Notes: generated by a model not told the origin, from the sequence alone. A stretch of DNA of 64,000 nucleotides from Yoonia sp. (GCF_017854565.1 NZ_JAFMHJ010000001.1:62001-126000), one strand, 5' to 3'; shown: positions 45,589 to 57,899, counted from the stretch's first letter. Translations and numbers: made by a program.

Positions 45589-45732
45589 GAAACCCTCTTG
45601 ATGCATGTCAGGCCAGACTAGAGCCACAAAGCGCGGCTTGCAAATGCGACATCGCGCAGGTGGCAAATTGTTGCGGACCGCACGGCAGGCACGGTCGCCG
45701 CAACCCAAACGACAGGACCAATGCGCTTGGTT

Positions 45733-45969
45733 TGGCAGCAGCGCCGTGTCGATCACCTGGATCACGCCATTCGCCGCGATGATATCCGCCGTCGCGACGT
45801 CCTGACGCCGATCGACCAACTGGTCCGGTGTCACAGCCCCCGGCACGACATTGCAGGTCAGGATCGCGACCAGCGTATCCTTGCTTTCAGGCAACAGCAG
45901 GCTTTCCACGGTGCCCGCAGGCAGCGCAGCAAAGGCGGCATCTGTCGGTGCAAAAACCGTTGCCCCCAC
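45733..45969 (-). pseudogene. Fasciclin (FAS1) domain remnant
   Basis: About 79 codons of a FAS1 domain without a natural start. [26 protein letters not shown] is the H1-type box and [20 protein letters not shown] the terminal H2 box. In between, [15 protein letters not shown] runs straight into DVATADII, so the usual 20-30 residue section before H2 is missing. The N-terminus stops at a palindromic repeat and the C-terminus reads on in frame towards the TPR gene without its own stop. FAS1 proteins are exported adhesion-type domains; this is probably debris. Confidence 0.8.
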
Positions 45970-45995
45970 GTAAGGTAGGTTTTAACCCACCCTAA
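45969..45995. repeat. Palindromic TAGGGTGG-type repeat at the fasciclin remnant edge
   Basis: GTAAGGTAGGTT followed by AACCCACCCTAA forms an imperfect palindrome (about 9 of 12 positions), with the same TAGGGTGG core as 29195-29222. It marks where the fasciclin homology breaks off. Confidence 0.55.
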
Positions 45996-46363
45996 CCTTG
46001 CGTGTCCCTGCAATGCCGCCGGAACGCACCCTTCAGCAGGTCCAGCTCACTGCGCAACAACTCCACCTCTGCGCGGATATCCTCGGCCAAGGCCTCACCG
46101 GACAATAACGCGAAACTGGCAAGCGCATGCCCCTTGCCGTCAGCGATCACAAACGTCTGCACACCATCCCTGATCATATCCACAGGCACCGGCACCGTGA
46201 CACGCCAAACGTCATGCGCCGTATCATGCTCCAGCCGCAGCCCATCGACGACCGCCCCCAAATGGGTCACCGTCAACTGCGGTTCATCCGCGCCCGCACC
46301 GATGAGCTCGCCTTCCCACAGGCCCGCAAAAAGCCGCGTCTTGGTCAATGTCCACTGTGTCAT
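45992..46363 (-). CDS. Conserved protein of unknown function
   Basis: 123 residues from the ATG at 46363. It begins MTQWTLTKTRLFAGLWEGEL, continues with a beta-rich middle (LRLEHDTAHDVWRVTVPVPVDMI), and ends in a helix rich in Glu, Leu and Arg (LAEDIRAEVELLRSELDLLKGAFRRHC), probably a short coiled coil. There is no signal peptide and no recognised motif. It lies 19 bases after the next upstream gene on the same strand and ends just inside the palindrome at the fasciclin remnant. Confidence 0.72.
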   Translation of the reverse strand: MTQWTLTKTRLFAGLWEGELIGAGADEPQLTVTHLGAVVDGLRLEHDTAHDVWRVTVPVPVDMIRDGVQTFVIADGKGHALASFALLSGEALAEDIRAEVELLRSELDLLKGAFRRHCRDTQG

Positions 46364-46382
46364 CAGCAAGGCCTTTCGCCGT

Positions 46383-47156
46383 TCAAAGCGCCGCACGCGG
46401 GTAGCGGCAAAAGGTAAGATCGCGGATCGAAATCTGATTCATCTGCGGGTTTTCAAACATCAAATCAACCCAAATCCGTGCGACCCGGCTTTCGTTCATC
46501 TGACTGTAGGCCAGATCGAATTCAACCATCACATCATCGTCCTGTTGCGGCAGTGTCAACAGCACCTGCTCGGTATTCGGGCCATGCTTCACATTCAGCC
46601 GGGCGAATACATTGATCGGACGCTCTGCATCAATCACGGCGGCCAAACGGATCAAATGCCGCTTTTGCAGGCCCACACAGGCCACGGCGGGCAGATCAAT
46701 CACCAGTGACAGAAAATTCCCGTCAAACTGAAACACCTCAAGCGCAAGCCCGAACGGGGCCAGATCACGATCCTGCTGATTGCGCGTCTGCCGCAGCGCG
46801 ATTTCGGTCGCGGCGCAGTCGTGGAAAATCGTGACCTCACCGCCAAGCGACATCTTGTTGCGCGCAGGTGCCAGTCCGCGTTTCGCCAGCGCGGCGCGCC
46901 ATGCCTGTGGCCGCCACGCCCAATCGGTGCCCGCAGGCCGCGCAAATGCATTGGACCCGATGCGCGGCAATGCAAGGCGGCTGTCGGCGATATGGGTCAA
47001 CTCCTGCAACGGGCCGCGCAATTGCCGGGCCCGCTGACGCTGCGCACGCAAAATCGACAGTTCTGCATCGGGCGCCGCCCGCGCGGCAGCAGTCCAGCGC
47101 GTCAATGCGCGCCTGTGCAGCAGCCGATCGACCAGTCCACTCAGGTATTTCGCCAT
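46383..47156 (-). CDS. Conserved Rhodobacterales-type protein of unknown function (possibly DUF6478)
   Basis: 257 residues from the ATG at 47156. The N-terminal half is basic and Arg-rich (HRRALTRWTAAARAA, RAQRQRARQLR), followed by DWAWRPQAWRAALAKRG and a C-terminal beta-rich half ending RDLTFCRYPRAAL. I believe proteins of this form are classed as DUF6478 in Rhodobacterales, but that is from memory and unverified. No catalytic motif or membrane segment is visible. It is followed closely by another unknown gene. Confidence 0.72.
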   Translation of the reverse strand: MAKYLSGLVDRLLHRRALTRWTAAARAAPDAELSILRAQRQRARQLRGPLQELTHIADSRLALPRIGSNAFARPAGTDWAWRPQAWRAALAKRGLAPARNKMSLGGEVTIFHDCAATEIALRQTRNQQDRDLAPFGLALEVFQFDGNFLSLVIDLPAVACVGLQKRHLIRLAAVIDAERPINVFARLNVKHGPNTEQVLLTLPQQDDDVMVEFDLAYSQMNESRVARIWVDLMFENPQMNQISIRDLTFCRYPRAAL

Positions 47157-47213
47157 ATAGTCCCTATCCCGGATCGGCCCATTGCATGCCCCCGTCACCG
47201 CTTGCCCGGCGCC

Positions 47214-47816
47214 CTAGATCTGCGTGTCGCCGCCCGCCGCCGATACCCCTTTGACCACACGGTCAAGCAGCCACGACGCCATGCCATCTTGCAGCGGCGC
47301 ACCCGCCAGACCGCGCACCGCAATTGTCACCAAACGCCCGTTCATATCCAAAAACGCGCGCCACTCTTCGCGTTGCAGGCCCGCTATCGGCGGTGGCGCG
47401 CTATCGGTGAAATGCACGGTGACATTGTTTTCAGATACCTGTGACCCCAAAACGGCAATGGTATCGGCGCTGCCGGTCGTGCTCAGCAGAACCGCCCCGG
47501 CGTCGGACACCAGCAGATCACGCAACGCAGGCTCGGCACCGGCAACGGCACCGCTGCCCGCGGGGCCAACCTGCACCGTCGCCACACCGACTGCGGCAGG
47601 TACCGCACCGCCGCCGCCCAATGTCACACAAGGTGCCATCACCGCGAACCCATCGCGCGGATCGCTCGCCCCCGGATCAAAGCAATAGCCGGCCGGGGTC
47701 GTCGCCATGATGTCCCCCCCAGCCAAGGCCAGCACGTTGACGGGCGCCGCAGGGGTACACCCTCCAACAGCCATCAACGCCGACACGATCAGGCCGATCA
47801 CACAGCCAGGCCGCAT
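47214..47816 (-). CDS. Putative lipoprotein of unknown function
   Basis: 200 residues from the ATG at 47816. The N-terminus MRPGCVIGLIVSALMAVGGC has a lipobox-like AVGGC, so it is likely a lipoprotein. The mature part is Gly/Ala-rich with the low-complexity stretch VTLGGGGAVPAAVGVATVQVGP, ending WLLDRVVKGVSAAGGDTQI. No family is recognised. It begins five bases after the ilvD stop and is probably read from the ilvD transcript. Confidence 0.75.
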   Translation of the reverse strand: MRPGCVIGLIVSALMAVGGCTPAAPVNVLALAGGDIMATTPAGYCFDPGASDPRDGFAVMAPCVTLGGGGAVPAAVGVATVQVGPAGSGAVAGAEPALRDLLVSDAGAVLLSTTGSADTIAVLGSQVSENNVTVHFTDSAPPPIAGLQREEWRAFLDMNGRLVTIAVRGLAGAPLQDGMASWLLDRVVKGVSAAGGDTQI

Positions 47817-47820
47817 ACCG

Positions 47821-49554
47821 TCAAAGGTCCATATAGATGTGCTTTTCCATCTTCGCACCCGGATGCGTCACCGCACCCAACCGCGTGGACCCAACAAGCT
47901 GCGCGTATTTCCAAAGCGCACCTGACGCATAGATCGTGTCGCGCGGGCCTTTCCAATCGGCCTTGCGCGCGGCCAGCTCTGCCTCGGTCAGATCGACCTT
48001 CAGCTCACCCGTGATCGCGTTGATCGTGATGACATCACCGTTCTGCAGCAATGCAATCGGACCGCCATGCGCGGCCTCTGGACCCACATGACCGACACAG
48101 AAACCCCGGGTGGCACCCGAAAAACGACCATCCGTGATCAGCGCGACCTTCTTGCCCATGCCCTGCCCCGACAGCGCCGCCGTGGTCGATAACATCTCGC
48201 GCATACCCGGACCGCCTGCGGGGCCTTCATTGCGGATGACCAGCACTTCGCCTTCTTCATACCCACGGACTTTGACAGCCTCGAACGCATCTTCTTCACA
48301 CTCGAACACGCGCGCAGGCCCGGTAAAGCTTTGCTCGGCCACAGACATCCCGGCGACTTTGACGATCGCACCTTCGGGCGCCAGATTGCCCTTCAGGCCC
48401 ACAACACCGCCGGTCTGGGTGATTGGGTTTTCAACCGAATAAATGACCTTGTTGTCAGCTTCGCCTTTGATCATGTCCAGCTCTTCGCCGATCGAACGGC
48501 CCGAGGCAGTCATGCAATCTTCGTGGATCAACCCGGCCTTGCGCAATTCCTTCAGCACAACAGGCACGCCGCCTGCCTCGTACAGGTCCTTTGCCACATA
48601 CTGACCACCCGGTTTCAGATCGACGAAATACGGCGTGTCGCGGAAAATTTCGCAGACGTCGAACAGATCAAAATCAATCCCCGCCTCGTGGGCAATCGCC
48701 GGCAAATGCAGACCGGCATTGGTCGAACCACCCGTACATGCCACCACACGGGCCGCATTTTCCAGCGACTTGCGGGTCACGACATCGCGGGCCCGAATGT
48801 TCTTTTCGATCAAATGCATGACCGCCTGACCCGACGCCTCGCCGTATTGATCGCGGGACTCGTAGGGGGCAGGCGCACCGGATGAATTCAGCAACGCCAG
48901 ACCGATCGCCTCGGACACGCAAGCCATCGTGTTGGCGGTAAACTGACCACCACATGCGCCCGCCGATGGGCACGCCACACGCTCCAGAATTTCCAACTCT
49001 GCGTCGGTCATGTTGCCCGCCTGATGCTGGCCGACGGCCTCGAACACATCCTGCACGGTCACGTCTTTGCCGTTCAGCCGACCCGGCAGGATCGACCCGC
49101 CATAGATAAATACCGACGGCACATTCAGCCGCACCATCGCCATCATCATGCCGGGCAGAGATTTATCGCACCCCGCCAGACCAACCAGCGCGTCATAGCA
49201 ATGCCCGCGCATCGTCAGCTCAACCGTGTCCGCAATCGCTTCGCGCGAGGCAAGCGAACTGCGCATGCCCTCGTGGCCCATCGCAATCCCGTCAGTGACC
49301 GTGATCGTCGTGAATTCGCGCGGCGTGCCATGCGCGGCCTTCACGCCCATTTTTACGGCCTGCGCCTGCCGGTTCAGCGAAATATTGCACGGCGCGGCCT
49401 CGTTCCAGCAGGTAGCAACGCCGACAAACGGCTTTGCGATGTCTTCTTCATCCAGACCCATTGCGTAGTAATACGACCGGTGCGGCGCGCGGCTTGGCCC
49501 TTCGGTCACATGGCGGCTTGGTAGGTTGGTCTTGTCGGCTTTGCCCTTAAGCAT
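47821..49554 (-). CDS. ilvD: Dihydroxy-acid dehydratase
   Basis: 577 residues. It dehydrates 2,3-dihydroxy-isovalerate and -methylvalerate in branched-chain amino-acid synthesis. Cluster-ligand cysteines are in [18 protein letters not shown] and [36 protein letters not shown] is the conserved C-terminal block. Length is normal for the shorter IlvD class. A strong ribosome-binding GGGAGAAC precedes the ATG. Other ilv genes are absent nearby. Confidence 0.98.
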   Translation of the reverse strand: MLKGKADKTNLPSRHVTEGPSRAPHRSYYYAMGLDEEDIAKPFVGVATCWNEAAPCNISLNRQAQAVKMGVKAAHGTPREFTTITVTDGIAMGHEGMRSSLASREAIADTVELTMRGHCYDALVGLAGCDKSLPGMMMAMVRLNVPSVFIYGGSILPGRLNGKDVTVQDVFEAVGQHQAGNMTDAELEILERVACPSAGACGGQFTANTMACVSEAIGLALLNSSGAPAPYESRDQYGEASGQAVMHLIEKNIRARDVVTRKSLENAARVVACTGGSTNAGLHLPAIAHEAGIDFDLFDVCEIFRDTPYFVDLKPGGQYVAKDLYEAGGVPVVLKELRKAGLIHEDCMTASGRSIGEELDMIKGEADNKVIYSVENPITQTGGVVGLKGNLAPEGAIVKVAGMSVAEQSFTGPARVFECEEDAFEAVKVRGYEEGEVLVIRNEGPAGGPGMREMLSTTAALSGQGMGKKVALITDGRFSGATRGFCVGHVGPEAAHGGPIALLQNGDVITINAITGELKVDLTEAELAARKADWKGPRDTIYASGALWKYAQLVGSTRLGAVTHPGAKMEKHIYMDL

Positions 49555-49660
49555 TGGTTGTTCTCCCGGAAACTATACAGAACGGTCTAAATAACCGACC
49601 GTCACGACACAAGACGGAACTGGTGTTGCGGCGCAATGGCGCTGCGGCCTAGTGTCGGAC

Positions 49661-50575
49661 ATGTCAGGTCATATTGATCCATACCGCGCACATCGCGCCT
49701 TTGCCCGCGCCGCAGCCCCCCGGACCCAGCGGTGGCGGCTTGCCGTCATGATACTGGGGTTCGAAGCCGCCTTCATCTGCGCGCCCCTCATTGTCGCATT
49801 TATACTGCCCGGCCCCGCCAAGACCGCCTACATCGAAGGCGTCAGCGCCTTTGGCACGCTGGCGCAATTTAGCACCTTCGCGGTGGCTGGCTATCTCTTT
49901 CTGCGCTTGCTCCGGCGGGTCCACGGGCGCGGGTTCTGGTCACTGATCGGACCGGCGGATCGCGCGGGTGCCGACCTTAAACGCACGGCAATGGCCGTCG
50001 GCCTGCTGCTGCTGGCGATTGAACTCCTGCCGCCTTGGGTCGTCTTGTCCGATCTGGCCGAAGTGCGCGGGCTGCTTCGCTGGGTCGCGCTGATGCCTTT
50101 GGCCTTTGCGGCCATCTTGCTGCAAGTCGGCACAGAAGAGCTGTATTTCCGCGGCTACCTGCAACAACAACTCGCCTGCCTGTCACCCTCTCCTGTGGTC
50201 TGGATGGGTATCCCGTCATTGTTCTTCGGGCTGTCACACTACTTCAACGGGATCGGCCCGGCGGATTCCATTCTCTATGTGGTCTGGGCCACCCTGCTGG
50301 GTCTGGCCTGCGCCGACCTGACCGCCCGCACCGGAACGCTGGGTGCGGCCATCGGGCTGCATCTGGCCAACAACGCCTTCGCGCTCCTGCTCGTCGGGAT
50401 CCAGGGCAGACCCTCCAGCGGCCTCGCGCTTTTTCTCTACCCCGACTTCGATTCCACGGAATACGACTACAGCCTGCAGGCCCTGCTCGCACCCGGCGGC
50501 ATCCTGCAACTGCTGACCAGCATCGCCATGGTTCTGGTCATGTGGCTCGCCGCCCGGATCGCAATAAGGCGCTGA
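49661..50575 (+). CDS. CPBP family intramembrane (Abi/CAAX) metalloprotease
   Basis: 304 residues, strongly hydrophobic with about eight helices. The active-site motifs are EELYFRGYLQQQL and FGLSHYFNG (metal-binding), plus the terminal HLANNAFALLLVG motif, which define the CPBP/Abi family of glutamyl membrane proteases. Bacterial members are implicated in bacteriocin immunity or signalling, but the substrate is not inferable. An upstream GTG (49652) is possible, three codons longer. Confidence 0.92.
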   Translation: MSGHIDPYRAHRAFARAAAPRTQRWRLAVMILGFEAAFICAPLIVAFILPGPAKTAYIEGVSAFGTLAQFSTFAVAGYLFLRLLRRVHGRGFWSLIGPADRAGADLKRTAMAVGLLLLAIELLPPWVVLSDLAEVRGLLRWVALMPLAFAAILLQVGTEELYFRGYLQQQLACLSPSPVVWMGIPSLFFGLSHYFNGIGPADSILYVVWATLLGLACADLTARTGTLGAAIGLHLANNAFALLLVGIQGRPSSGLALFLYPDFDSTEYDYSLQALLAPGGILQLLTSIAMVLVMWLAARIAIRR

Positions 50576-50601
50576 AAATCATGCGCCTGCAATCGCACCG
50601 G

Positions 50602-51306
50602 CTATTTGTCTTGTGACTCTGGACCGCAGTGAAACACCTCGCGGGCAACGGCGTTTCGTGTCAGCGCGCCAGAGGTGACACTGACGACACCCGTCACATC
50701 ATAAACGATGTCGCATGCCATAAAGATGTGCGTTTTATTGTTCCCAAATGACCCCAGACTGATCGTGTACTGGCCGGGTTCCCCATTGTCGGTGTTGTGC
50801 GCCTGAATATAGGCACGCAGCTGATTGTGGGACGTAATGCCATAGGCGGCCCCCCAGCCATCGCCATAATGCGTCGTCAGTCGCTTCTGTGCGTCCTTGA
50901 ACGTCCAGGCATCGCTGTTCGCTTGCAACTGCCACGCCGCTTCCGCAGCAGCCTCCCGCTGCCCAAGTATCGCATCTTCGGCCTTCTGCGCATCTACTTT
51001 GCTGTTATGCGGTACAAGGCTGGCTTCGGTCGTGATCCACTTGCCCTTGGTCGGCCCCCAAGGTGCCTCACTCAGCTTCACCACCCGCTGAACAGGCGCG
51101 CTGCCGTTCGCCGCGTCATAAAGCGCCCGCAACTGCCTGACCTGCGGGCTGCTGTCGGCCCTATTTGCCAACTGCATCAACCGCGCCTCGCCGGGGCCCA
51201 TTGTTGCCGAGCGTTCCCGCGCGACATGGCCGCCACTGCCAACAGGCCCGCGTCTTGCCGGTTGTGCCGCTCTGGGCTCGTTCGCCATCGTTGCGCGGCT
51301 CGCCAT
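50602..51306 (-). CDS. Orphan protein with DUF4157-toxin-like N-terminal segment
   Basis: 234 residues, no recognised catalytic domain. Residues 1-40 are basic and disordered-looking. Residues 43-75 (LMQLANRAD, SSPQVRQLRALYDAA, SAPVQRV) resemble short segments often found around DUF4157 in exported polymorphic or contractile-injection-associated toxins, including the VQR tripeptide. The C-terminal half (about 85-234) is soluble with GDGWGAAYGITSHNQLRAYI, HNTDNG and FGNNKTHIFMACDIVY. No DUF4157 HExxH and no membrane helix are visible. It lies alone between a CPBP protease and accD, with AT-rich spacers. The start is uncertain. Confidence 0.65.
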   Translation of the reverse strand: MASRATMANEPRAAQPARRGPVGSGGHVARERSATMGPGEARLMQLANRADSSPQVRQLRALYDAANGSAPVQRVVKLSEAPWGPTKGKWITTEASLVPHNSKVDAQKAEDAILGQREAAAEAAWQLQANSDAWTFKDAQKRLTTHYGDGWGAAYGITSHNQLRAYIQAHNTDNGEPGQYTISLGSFGNNKTHIFMACDIVYDVTGVVSVTSGALTRNAVAREVFHCGPESQDK

Positions 51307-51501
51307 ATCAACGCCACCCGTTTTCCGGTTGAAATTTCAAAATCAGTCACCGATCATTAAGCAATGCCCCATCTGCTGTTGCAACCAAATTTTCTGAAAT
51401 TTCATCGCTCAAACACCGGTTTGACCCTGTTGCCCCCAGCCGCTGATTGCATTTCATTCCCCAGCGGCATATCTCAAAGGCGTTAACGCAAAAGGCATCC
51501 C

Positions 51502-52434
51502 ATGAACTGGATTACCAACTACGTCCGTCCCACGATCAACTCGCTGTTTTCGCGACGCGAAGTGCCCGACAACCTGTGGACCAAATGTGGCGAATGCGGC
51601 ACCATGCTGTTTCACCGCGAACTGGCGGACAATCTGAATGTCTGCACCAATTGCGATCACCACATGGCGATCGGCGCCCGCGACCGGCTGACCTCCATCT
51701 TCGACGGTGGCGTTTTTGTCGATGTGGCCGTGCCGGAACCTGTCCTCGACCCGCTGCATTTCCGCGACCAGAAACGGTACACCGACCGGATCAAGGACGC
51801 CCGCAAGAAAACCGGTGAAAAAGACGCGATGCTGGTTGCCGAAGGCGACATGGGCCGCACCCCGGTCGTCGTCGCGGTTCAGGATTTTTCCTTCATGGGC
51901 GGCTCGATGTCGATGTATGTCGGCAACGCCATCATCGCCGCCGCCCAGCGCGCGATCAAACTGAAACGCCCGCTGATCCTGTTTTCCGCCGCAGGTGGCG
52001 CACGCATGCAAGAAGGTATCTTGGGCCTGATGCAAATGCCGCGCACCACCATCGCGGTGCAGATGCTCAAAGAAGCGGGGCTGCCCTATATCGTCGTGCT
52101 GACCCACCCCACGACCGGCGGCGTCACCGCATCTTATGCGATGCTGGGCGATGTGCAGATCGCGGAACCCAACGCGCTGATCGGCTTTGCCGGTGCCCGC
52201 GTGATCGAACAGACCATCGGTGAAAAACTGCCCGAAGGCTTCCAGCGCGCCGAATACCTGCTTGATCACGGCATGTTGGACCGAGTGACCAAGCGGACCA
52301 ACCTCAAGGACGAGCTGGTCACCATCATCCGCATGCTGACCAAGCAAAACGCCCCGATCAAAGGCGACCTGCCTGCGCCTGCAATCAAATCGGACGCCGC
52401 CGGCGAGATCGCCGCAACGGACAAAGCCAAGTGA
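51502..52434 (+). CDS. accD: Acetyl-CoA carboxylase carboxyltransferase subunit beta
   Basis: 310 residues. An N-terminal zinc ribbon (Cys29, 32, 48, 51 in CGECGTMLF and CTNCDHH) is followed by the carboxyltransferase crotonase-like domain with the oxyanion-hole block [14 protein letters not shown] and the [15 protein letters not shown] segment. With AccA it transfers carboxyl from biotin to acetyl-CoA. folC overlaps its stop by four bases, an arrangement common in proteobacteria. The C-terminal tail is short and polar. Confidence 0.98.
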   Translation: MNWITNYVRPTINSLFSRREVPDNLWTKCGECGTMLFHRELADNLNVCTNCDHHMAIGARDRLTSIFDGGVFVDVAVPEPVLDPLHFRDQKRYTDRIKDARKKTGEKDAMLVAEGDMGRTPVVVAVQDFSFMGGSMSMYVGNAIIAAAQRAIKLKRPLILFSAAGGARMQEGILGLMQMPRTTIAVQMLKEAGLPYIVVLTHPTTGGVTASYAMLGDVQIAEPNALIGFAGARVIEQTIGEKLPEGFQRAEYLLDHGMLDRVTKRTNLKDELVTIIRMLTKQNAPIKGDLPAPAIKSDAAGEIAATDKAK

Positions 52435-53705
52435 CAGCGCGCTCTGATGTGATCCTTGAAAGGATGATGGCCCTGCACCCCAAGGTCATTGACCTGACGC
52501 TGGATCGGGTCTGGCGGTTGCTTGCCGCGCTGGACAATCCGCAAAACCGCCTGCCCCCGGTGATCCACATCGCCGGCACGAATGGCAAAGGCTCGACTCA
52601 GGCGATGATCCGCGCGGGCCTTGAACAGACCGGCGCAGGCGTCCACGCCTATACCTCCCCGCATCTGGCACGGTTCCACGAACGGATCAGGCTGGCGGGC
52701 GACCTGATATCAGAGGACGCGCTGACCGAAGTCCTTGATCGCTGCTACCGCGCCAACGGCACCGACCCGATCACATATTTCGAAATCACCACCGTCGCCG
52801 CGTTGCTGGCCTTTGCCGAAACCCCCGCCGATCATACCTTGCTCGAAGTCGGGCTTGGCGGGCGTCTCGACGCGACCAACGTGATCAGCGCACCCGCCGT
52901 GACCGTGATCACCCCCGTTGATCTGGACCACCAGCAATACCTTGGCGATACCCTGCGCGAAATCGCGCGCGAAAAGGCCGGGATCATCAAACGCGGCGTG
53001 CCCTGCGTTGTCGGCCCGCAGCACGACGAATCCATGGACGTCATCGCAGATATCGCCGCACGTCTGGGCGCGCCACTGCACGCCTACGGGCAGCAATGGC
53101 ATGTCACGACCGAACGCGAACGGCTGATCTTTCAGGACGAACGTGGCCTGCTGGACCTGCCGTTGCCCGCCCTGCGCGGCCCGCATCAGATCATGAACGC
53201 CGGTGCCGCCATCGCCACCCTGCGCCTGCTGCACAAAGACGAAGCCGCCTGCGACGCCGCCGTCACCGCCCCCTACTGGCCCGCCCGCATGGAGCATCTG
53301 AAAACCGGCGTGCTGGCTGATCTGGCCGCCCCCGCCGATCTCTGGCTTGATGGCGGCCACAACCCCGCCGCCGGGCACGCGCTGGCCGCCACCCTCAAAC
53401 AGCTACCTGCCCGCCCGATCCACCTGATCTGCGGCATGCTGAACACCAAAGACATCGGCGGCTATCTGGCCCCCCTGGCTGCCGTCGCCCAAAGCCTGAC
53501 CGCCGTCTCGATCCCCGGCGAGGCGAACACAATCCCCGCCAGCGAAACCGCCGCCGCCGCACAAAAGGTCGGGCTCACCGCCCATAGCGCCGACAGCGTG
53601 CAGACCGCGATCACCCGCATCACCGCAACGACCCCCAACGCACGCATCCTGATCTGCGGATCACTGTATCTGGCCGGGCACGTCATCCGGGAAAACGGCG
53701 GATGA
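52431..53705 (+). CDS. folC: Bifunctional folylpolyglutamate synthase/dihydrofolate synthase
   Basis: 424 residues of the Mur-ligase superfamily. P-loop [12 protein letters not shown] (about 50-61), folate-binding [15 protein letters not shown], the metal-binding [13 protein letters not shown] and the ATP-binding [12 protein letters not shown] are all present. It adds glutamate to dihydropteroate or to folate. The start GTG at 52431 overlaps the accD stop (ATGA-type overlap), and the stop overlaps the next gene by four bases, making a coupled trio. Confidence 0.97.
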   Translation: MTARSDVILERMMALHPKVIDLTLDRVWRLLAALDNPQNRLPPVIHIAGTNGKGSTQAMIRAGLEQTGAGVHAYTSPHLARFHERIRLAGDLISEDALTEVLDRCYRANGTDPITYFEITTVAALLAFAETPADHTLLEVGLGGRLDATNVISAPAVTVITPVDLDHQQYLGDTLREIAREKAGIIKRGVPCVVGPQHDESMDVIADIAARLGAPLHAYGQQWHVTTERERLIFQDERGLLDLPLPALRGPHQIMNAGAAIATLRLLHKDEAACDAAVTAPYWPARMEHLKTGVLADLAAPADLWLDGGHNPAAGHALAATLKQLPARPIHLICGMLNTKDIGGYLAPLAAVAQSLTAVSIPGEANTIPASETAAAAQKVGLTAHSADSVQTAITRITATTPNARILICGSLYLAGHVIRENGG

Positions 53706-54208
53706 TCCGGGGGCTGTCCATCATCATGATGCTTTCCGCCAACCCGACGCAAGCGGCGGACTACTATTTCTGCTGGACCGGATCGAACAACTATACAATG
53801 ACCGGCCAAATGACAGTCCCCGACGCGGCCCTGTCCAAACCAATCGTGACGGCCGATGACGTCACCCGCTTTAAAATCGCCGGATACCGCGATGGCAAAC
53901 TGCTTGGCAAATGGGACATGGCAGCGCGGGGGCCGGACGACACATGGGTCCTGAATTTCGACCCCGCCACCAACAGCTTTCTGCCCGGCGATACCCCCCT
54001 GCTCGGCTACTCTCAGGGCTGGAACGCAAACGGCGACACCGACAACTGCGGACCGGGCGGCTTTGGCTTCAACTCCGGCGGCTACGCTCAGGATTTCTGC
54101 GTGAACAATGTCTGGATCGAAGAAAGCGGGATTGATCCGCCCACGCCCTTTCTGGTCAGCCCGACGCCCGTTGACCCATTCTGCCGGATCATCGCACCCC
54201 TAAGCTAA
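53702..54208 (+). CDS. Exported protein of unknown function
   Basis: 168 residues with a signal peptide (about 1-18, ending PTQA). The mature part begins ADYYFCWTGSNNYTMTG and contains the low-complexity Gly/Phe stretch GPGGFGFNSGGYAQDFCVNN. Four cysteines could form disulfides. The protein is probably periplasmic or exported. No family is recognised with certainty. It overlaps folC by four bases and ends the accD-folC transcript. Confidence 0.75.
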   Translation: MIRGLSIIMMLSANPTQAADYYFCWTGSNNYTMTGQMTVPDAALSKPIVTADDVTRFKIAGYRDGKLLGKWDMAARGPDDTWVLNFDPATNSFLPGDTPLLGYSQGWNANGDTDNCGPGGFGFNSGGYAQDFCVNNVWIEESGIDPPTPFLVSPTPVDPFCRIIAPLS

Positions 54209-56659
<2,451 letters not shown>

Positions 56660-56890
56660 CGCCACAAAAAACCGCTGAATTATGGCAGGGGCCGCACGGC
56701 ACGAAATGCCAACCGGGCACCGCTTCCACGCTGTGACTCCATAGAAACAAGGTGGCCAGCGGACCACCCCGCTGTTTCCGCAACCGCACCAAAGCCGACA
56801 GATACCCCGGTATTGTCAGGCATTCGTCCCATTCCTGCCTGAATTCACGCCCAATAAAGAAGGCGAACTGATTGGTTGTAGGGAACGGGT

Positions 56891-57796
56891 ATGGATCGTC
56901 TGACGGAAATGGAAGCCTTCGCTACGGTTGTTGACCAAGGCGGGTTCACGGACGCCGCAAAAAAGATGGGGATTTCAAAGTCTGCCGTCTCGAAACACGT
57001 TTCCTCTCTTGAGGCGCGGCTGGGTGCCCGTCTTCTTAACCGTACCACCCGACGCGTCAGCCCGACCGAAATCGGCCTTGCCTACTACGACCGCGCGCGC
57101 CGCGTTCTTAACGATGCCGGCGAGGCAGACGCGCTGGTCACGTCGATGCAGTCCGCGCCGTCCGGCCTGCTGCGGATCAGCGTGGCAACCGATTTCGGGG
57201 TCAATCATCTATCGCCAGTTCTGGGCGATTTTCTTTCGGAATTCCCTGATATCACGGTAAATATGGTCCTGAATAACCGTTATGTTGAACTGATCTCCGA
57301 AGGGTTTGATATGGCCGTTCGGATCGGAGAACTGGAAGACAGTACCCTGCGCGCCCGCAAGCTGACGGAAACAACAAAGCGGATGATTGCCAGCCCCGGC
57401 TACTTTCAGGCATATGGCCGACCCGAAAAGATCGACGATCTGAACGGGCACAAATTGCTGCACTATTCCAATCAGGCGAACTCTGCCGTGTGGAAACTGA
57501 CCGCGCCTTCGGGCGAGAAACGACAGGTCCGGACGGCGGGCTGGCTGACGGTGAATGATGGCCAGTCATTGCTGAACGCCTGCGTCGGCGGCCTTGGCAT
57601 CGCGTATTTGCCCAGCTTTCTTTACGCGGATGCAATGCGCAACGGTCTGGTCGAAGAAGCAATTCCCGATCTGCCGGTCGAAACCCAAGGCATCTATGCT
57701 GTGTACCCTCCGGGGCGTTTTACCCAACCCAAGGTACGGGCCTTCATTGATTTTCTTGCGCATGCCTTTGCCGAAAAAGGGCCTGACATCTGGTAG
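56891..57796 (+). CDS. LysR family transcriptional regulator
   Basis: 301 residues. The N-terminal winged helix-turn-helix begins MDRLTEMEAFATVVDQGGFTDAAKKMGISKSAVSKHVSSLEARL, followed by NRTTRRVSPTEIG. The effector domain shows the DsdC/AaeR-like subgroup pattern LRISVATDFGVNHLSPVL and DMAVRIGELEDSTLRARKL. The effector and target genes are not evident; it is not divergent from any gene here, as fadH lies upstream on the same strand. Confidence 0.95.
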   Translation: MDRLTEMEAFATVVDQGGFTDAAKKMGISKSAVSKHVSSLEARLGARLLNRTTRRVSPTEIGLAYYDRARRVLNDAGEADALVTSMQSAPSGLLRISVATDFGVNHLSPVLGDFLSEFPDITVNMVLNNRYVELISEGFDMAVRIGELEDSTLRARKLTETTKRMIASPGYFQAYGRPEKIDDLNGHKLLHYSNQANSAVWKLTAPSGEKRQVRTAGWLTVNDGQSLLNACVGGLGIAYLPSFLYADAMRNGLVEEAIPDLPVETQGIYAVYPPGRFTQPKVRAFIDFLAHAFAEKGPDIW

Positions 57797-57835
57797 GCAT
57801 CCGCGACATTCCCAAGGTGCAACAACACCTCACTG

Positions 57836-57865
57836 GCGCGGCCCGCACTGGCCGCGCTTTTTTTT
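57836..57865 (+). terminator. Rho-independent terminator of the LysR gene
   Basis: GCGCGGCC (57836-57843) pairs with GGCCGCGC (57850-57857) around a 6-base loop, followed by eight T. It lies 40 bases past the LysR stop and separates it from the convergent OmpA-family gene. Confidence 0.95.
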
Positions 57866-57899
57866 CGTAGGATGCCGCACAAGTGCCCCCCTGATCCGT

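Noticed and set aside
43861-45621. 586-codon plus-strand frame over ispE and the TPR gene
   Set aside because: Antisense shadow of two well-supported minus-strand genes; Arg/Gln/His-rich composition with no family motif.
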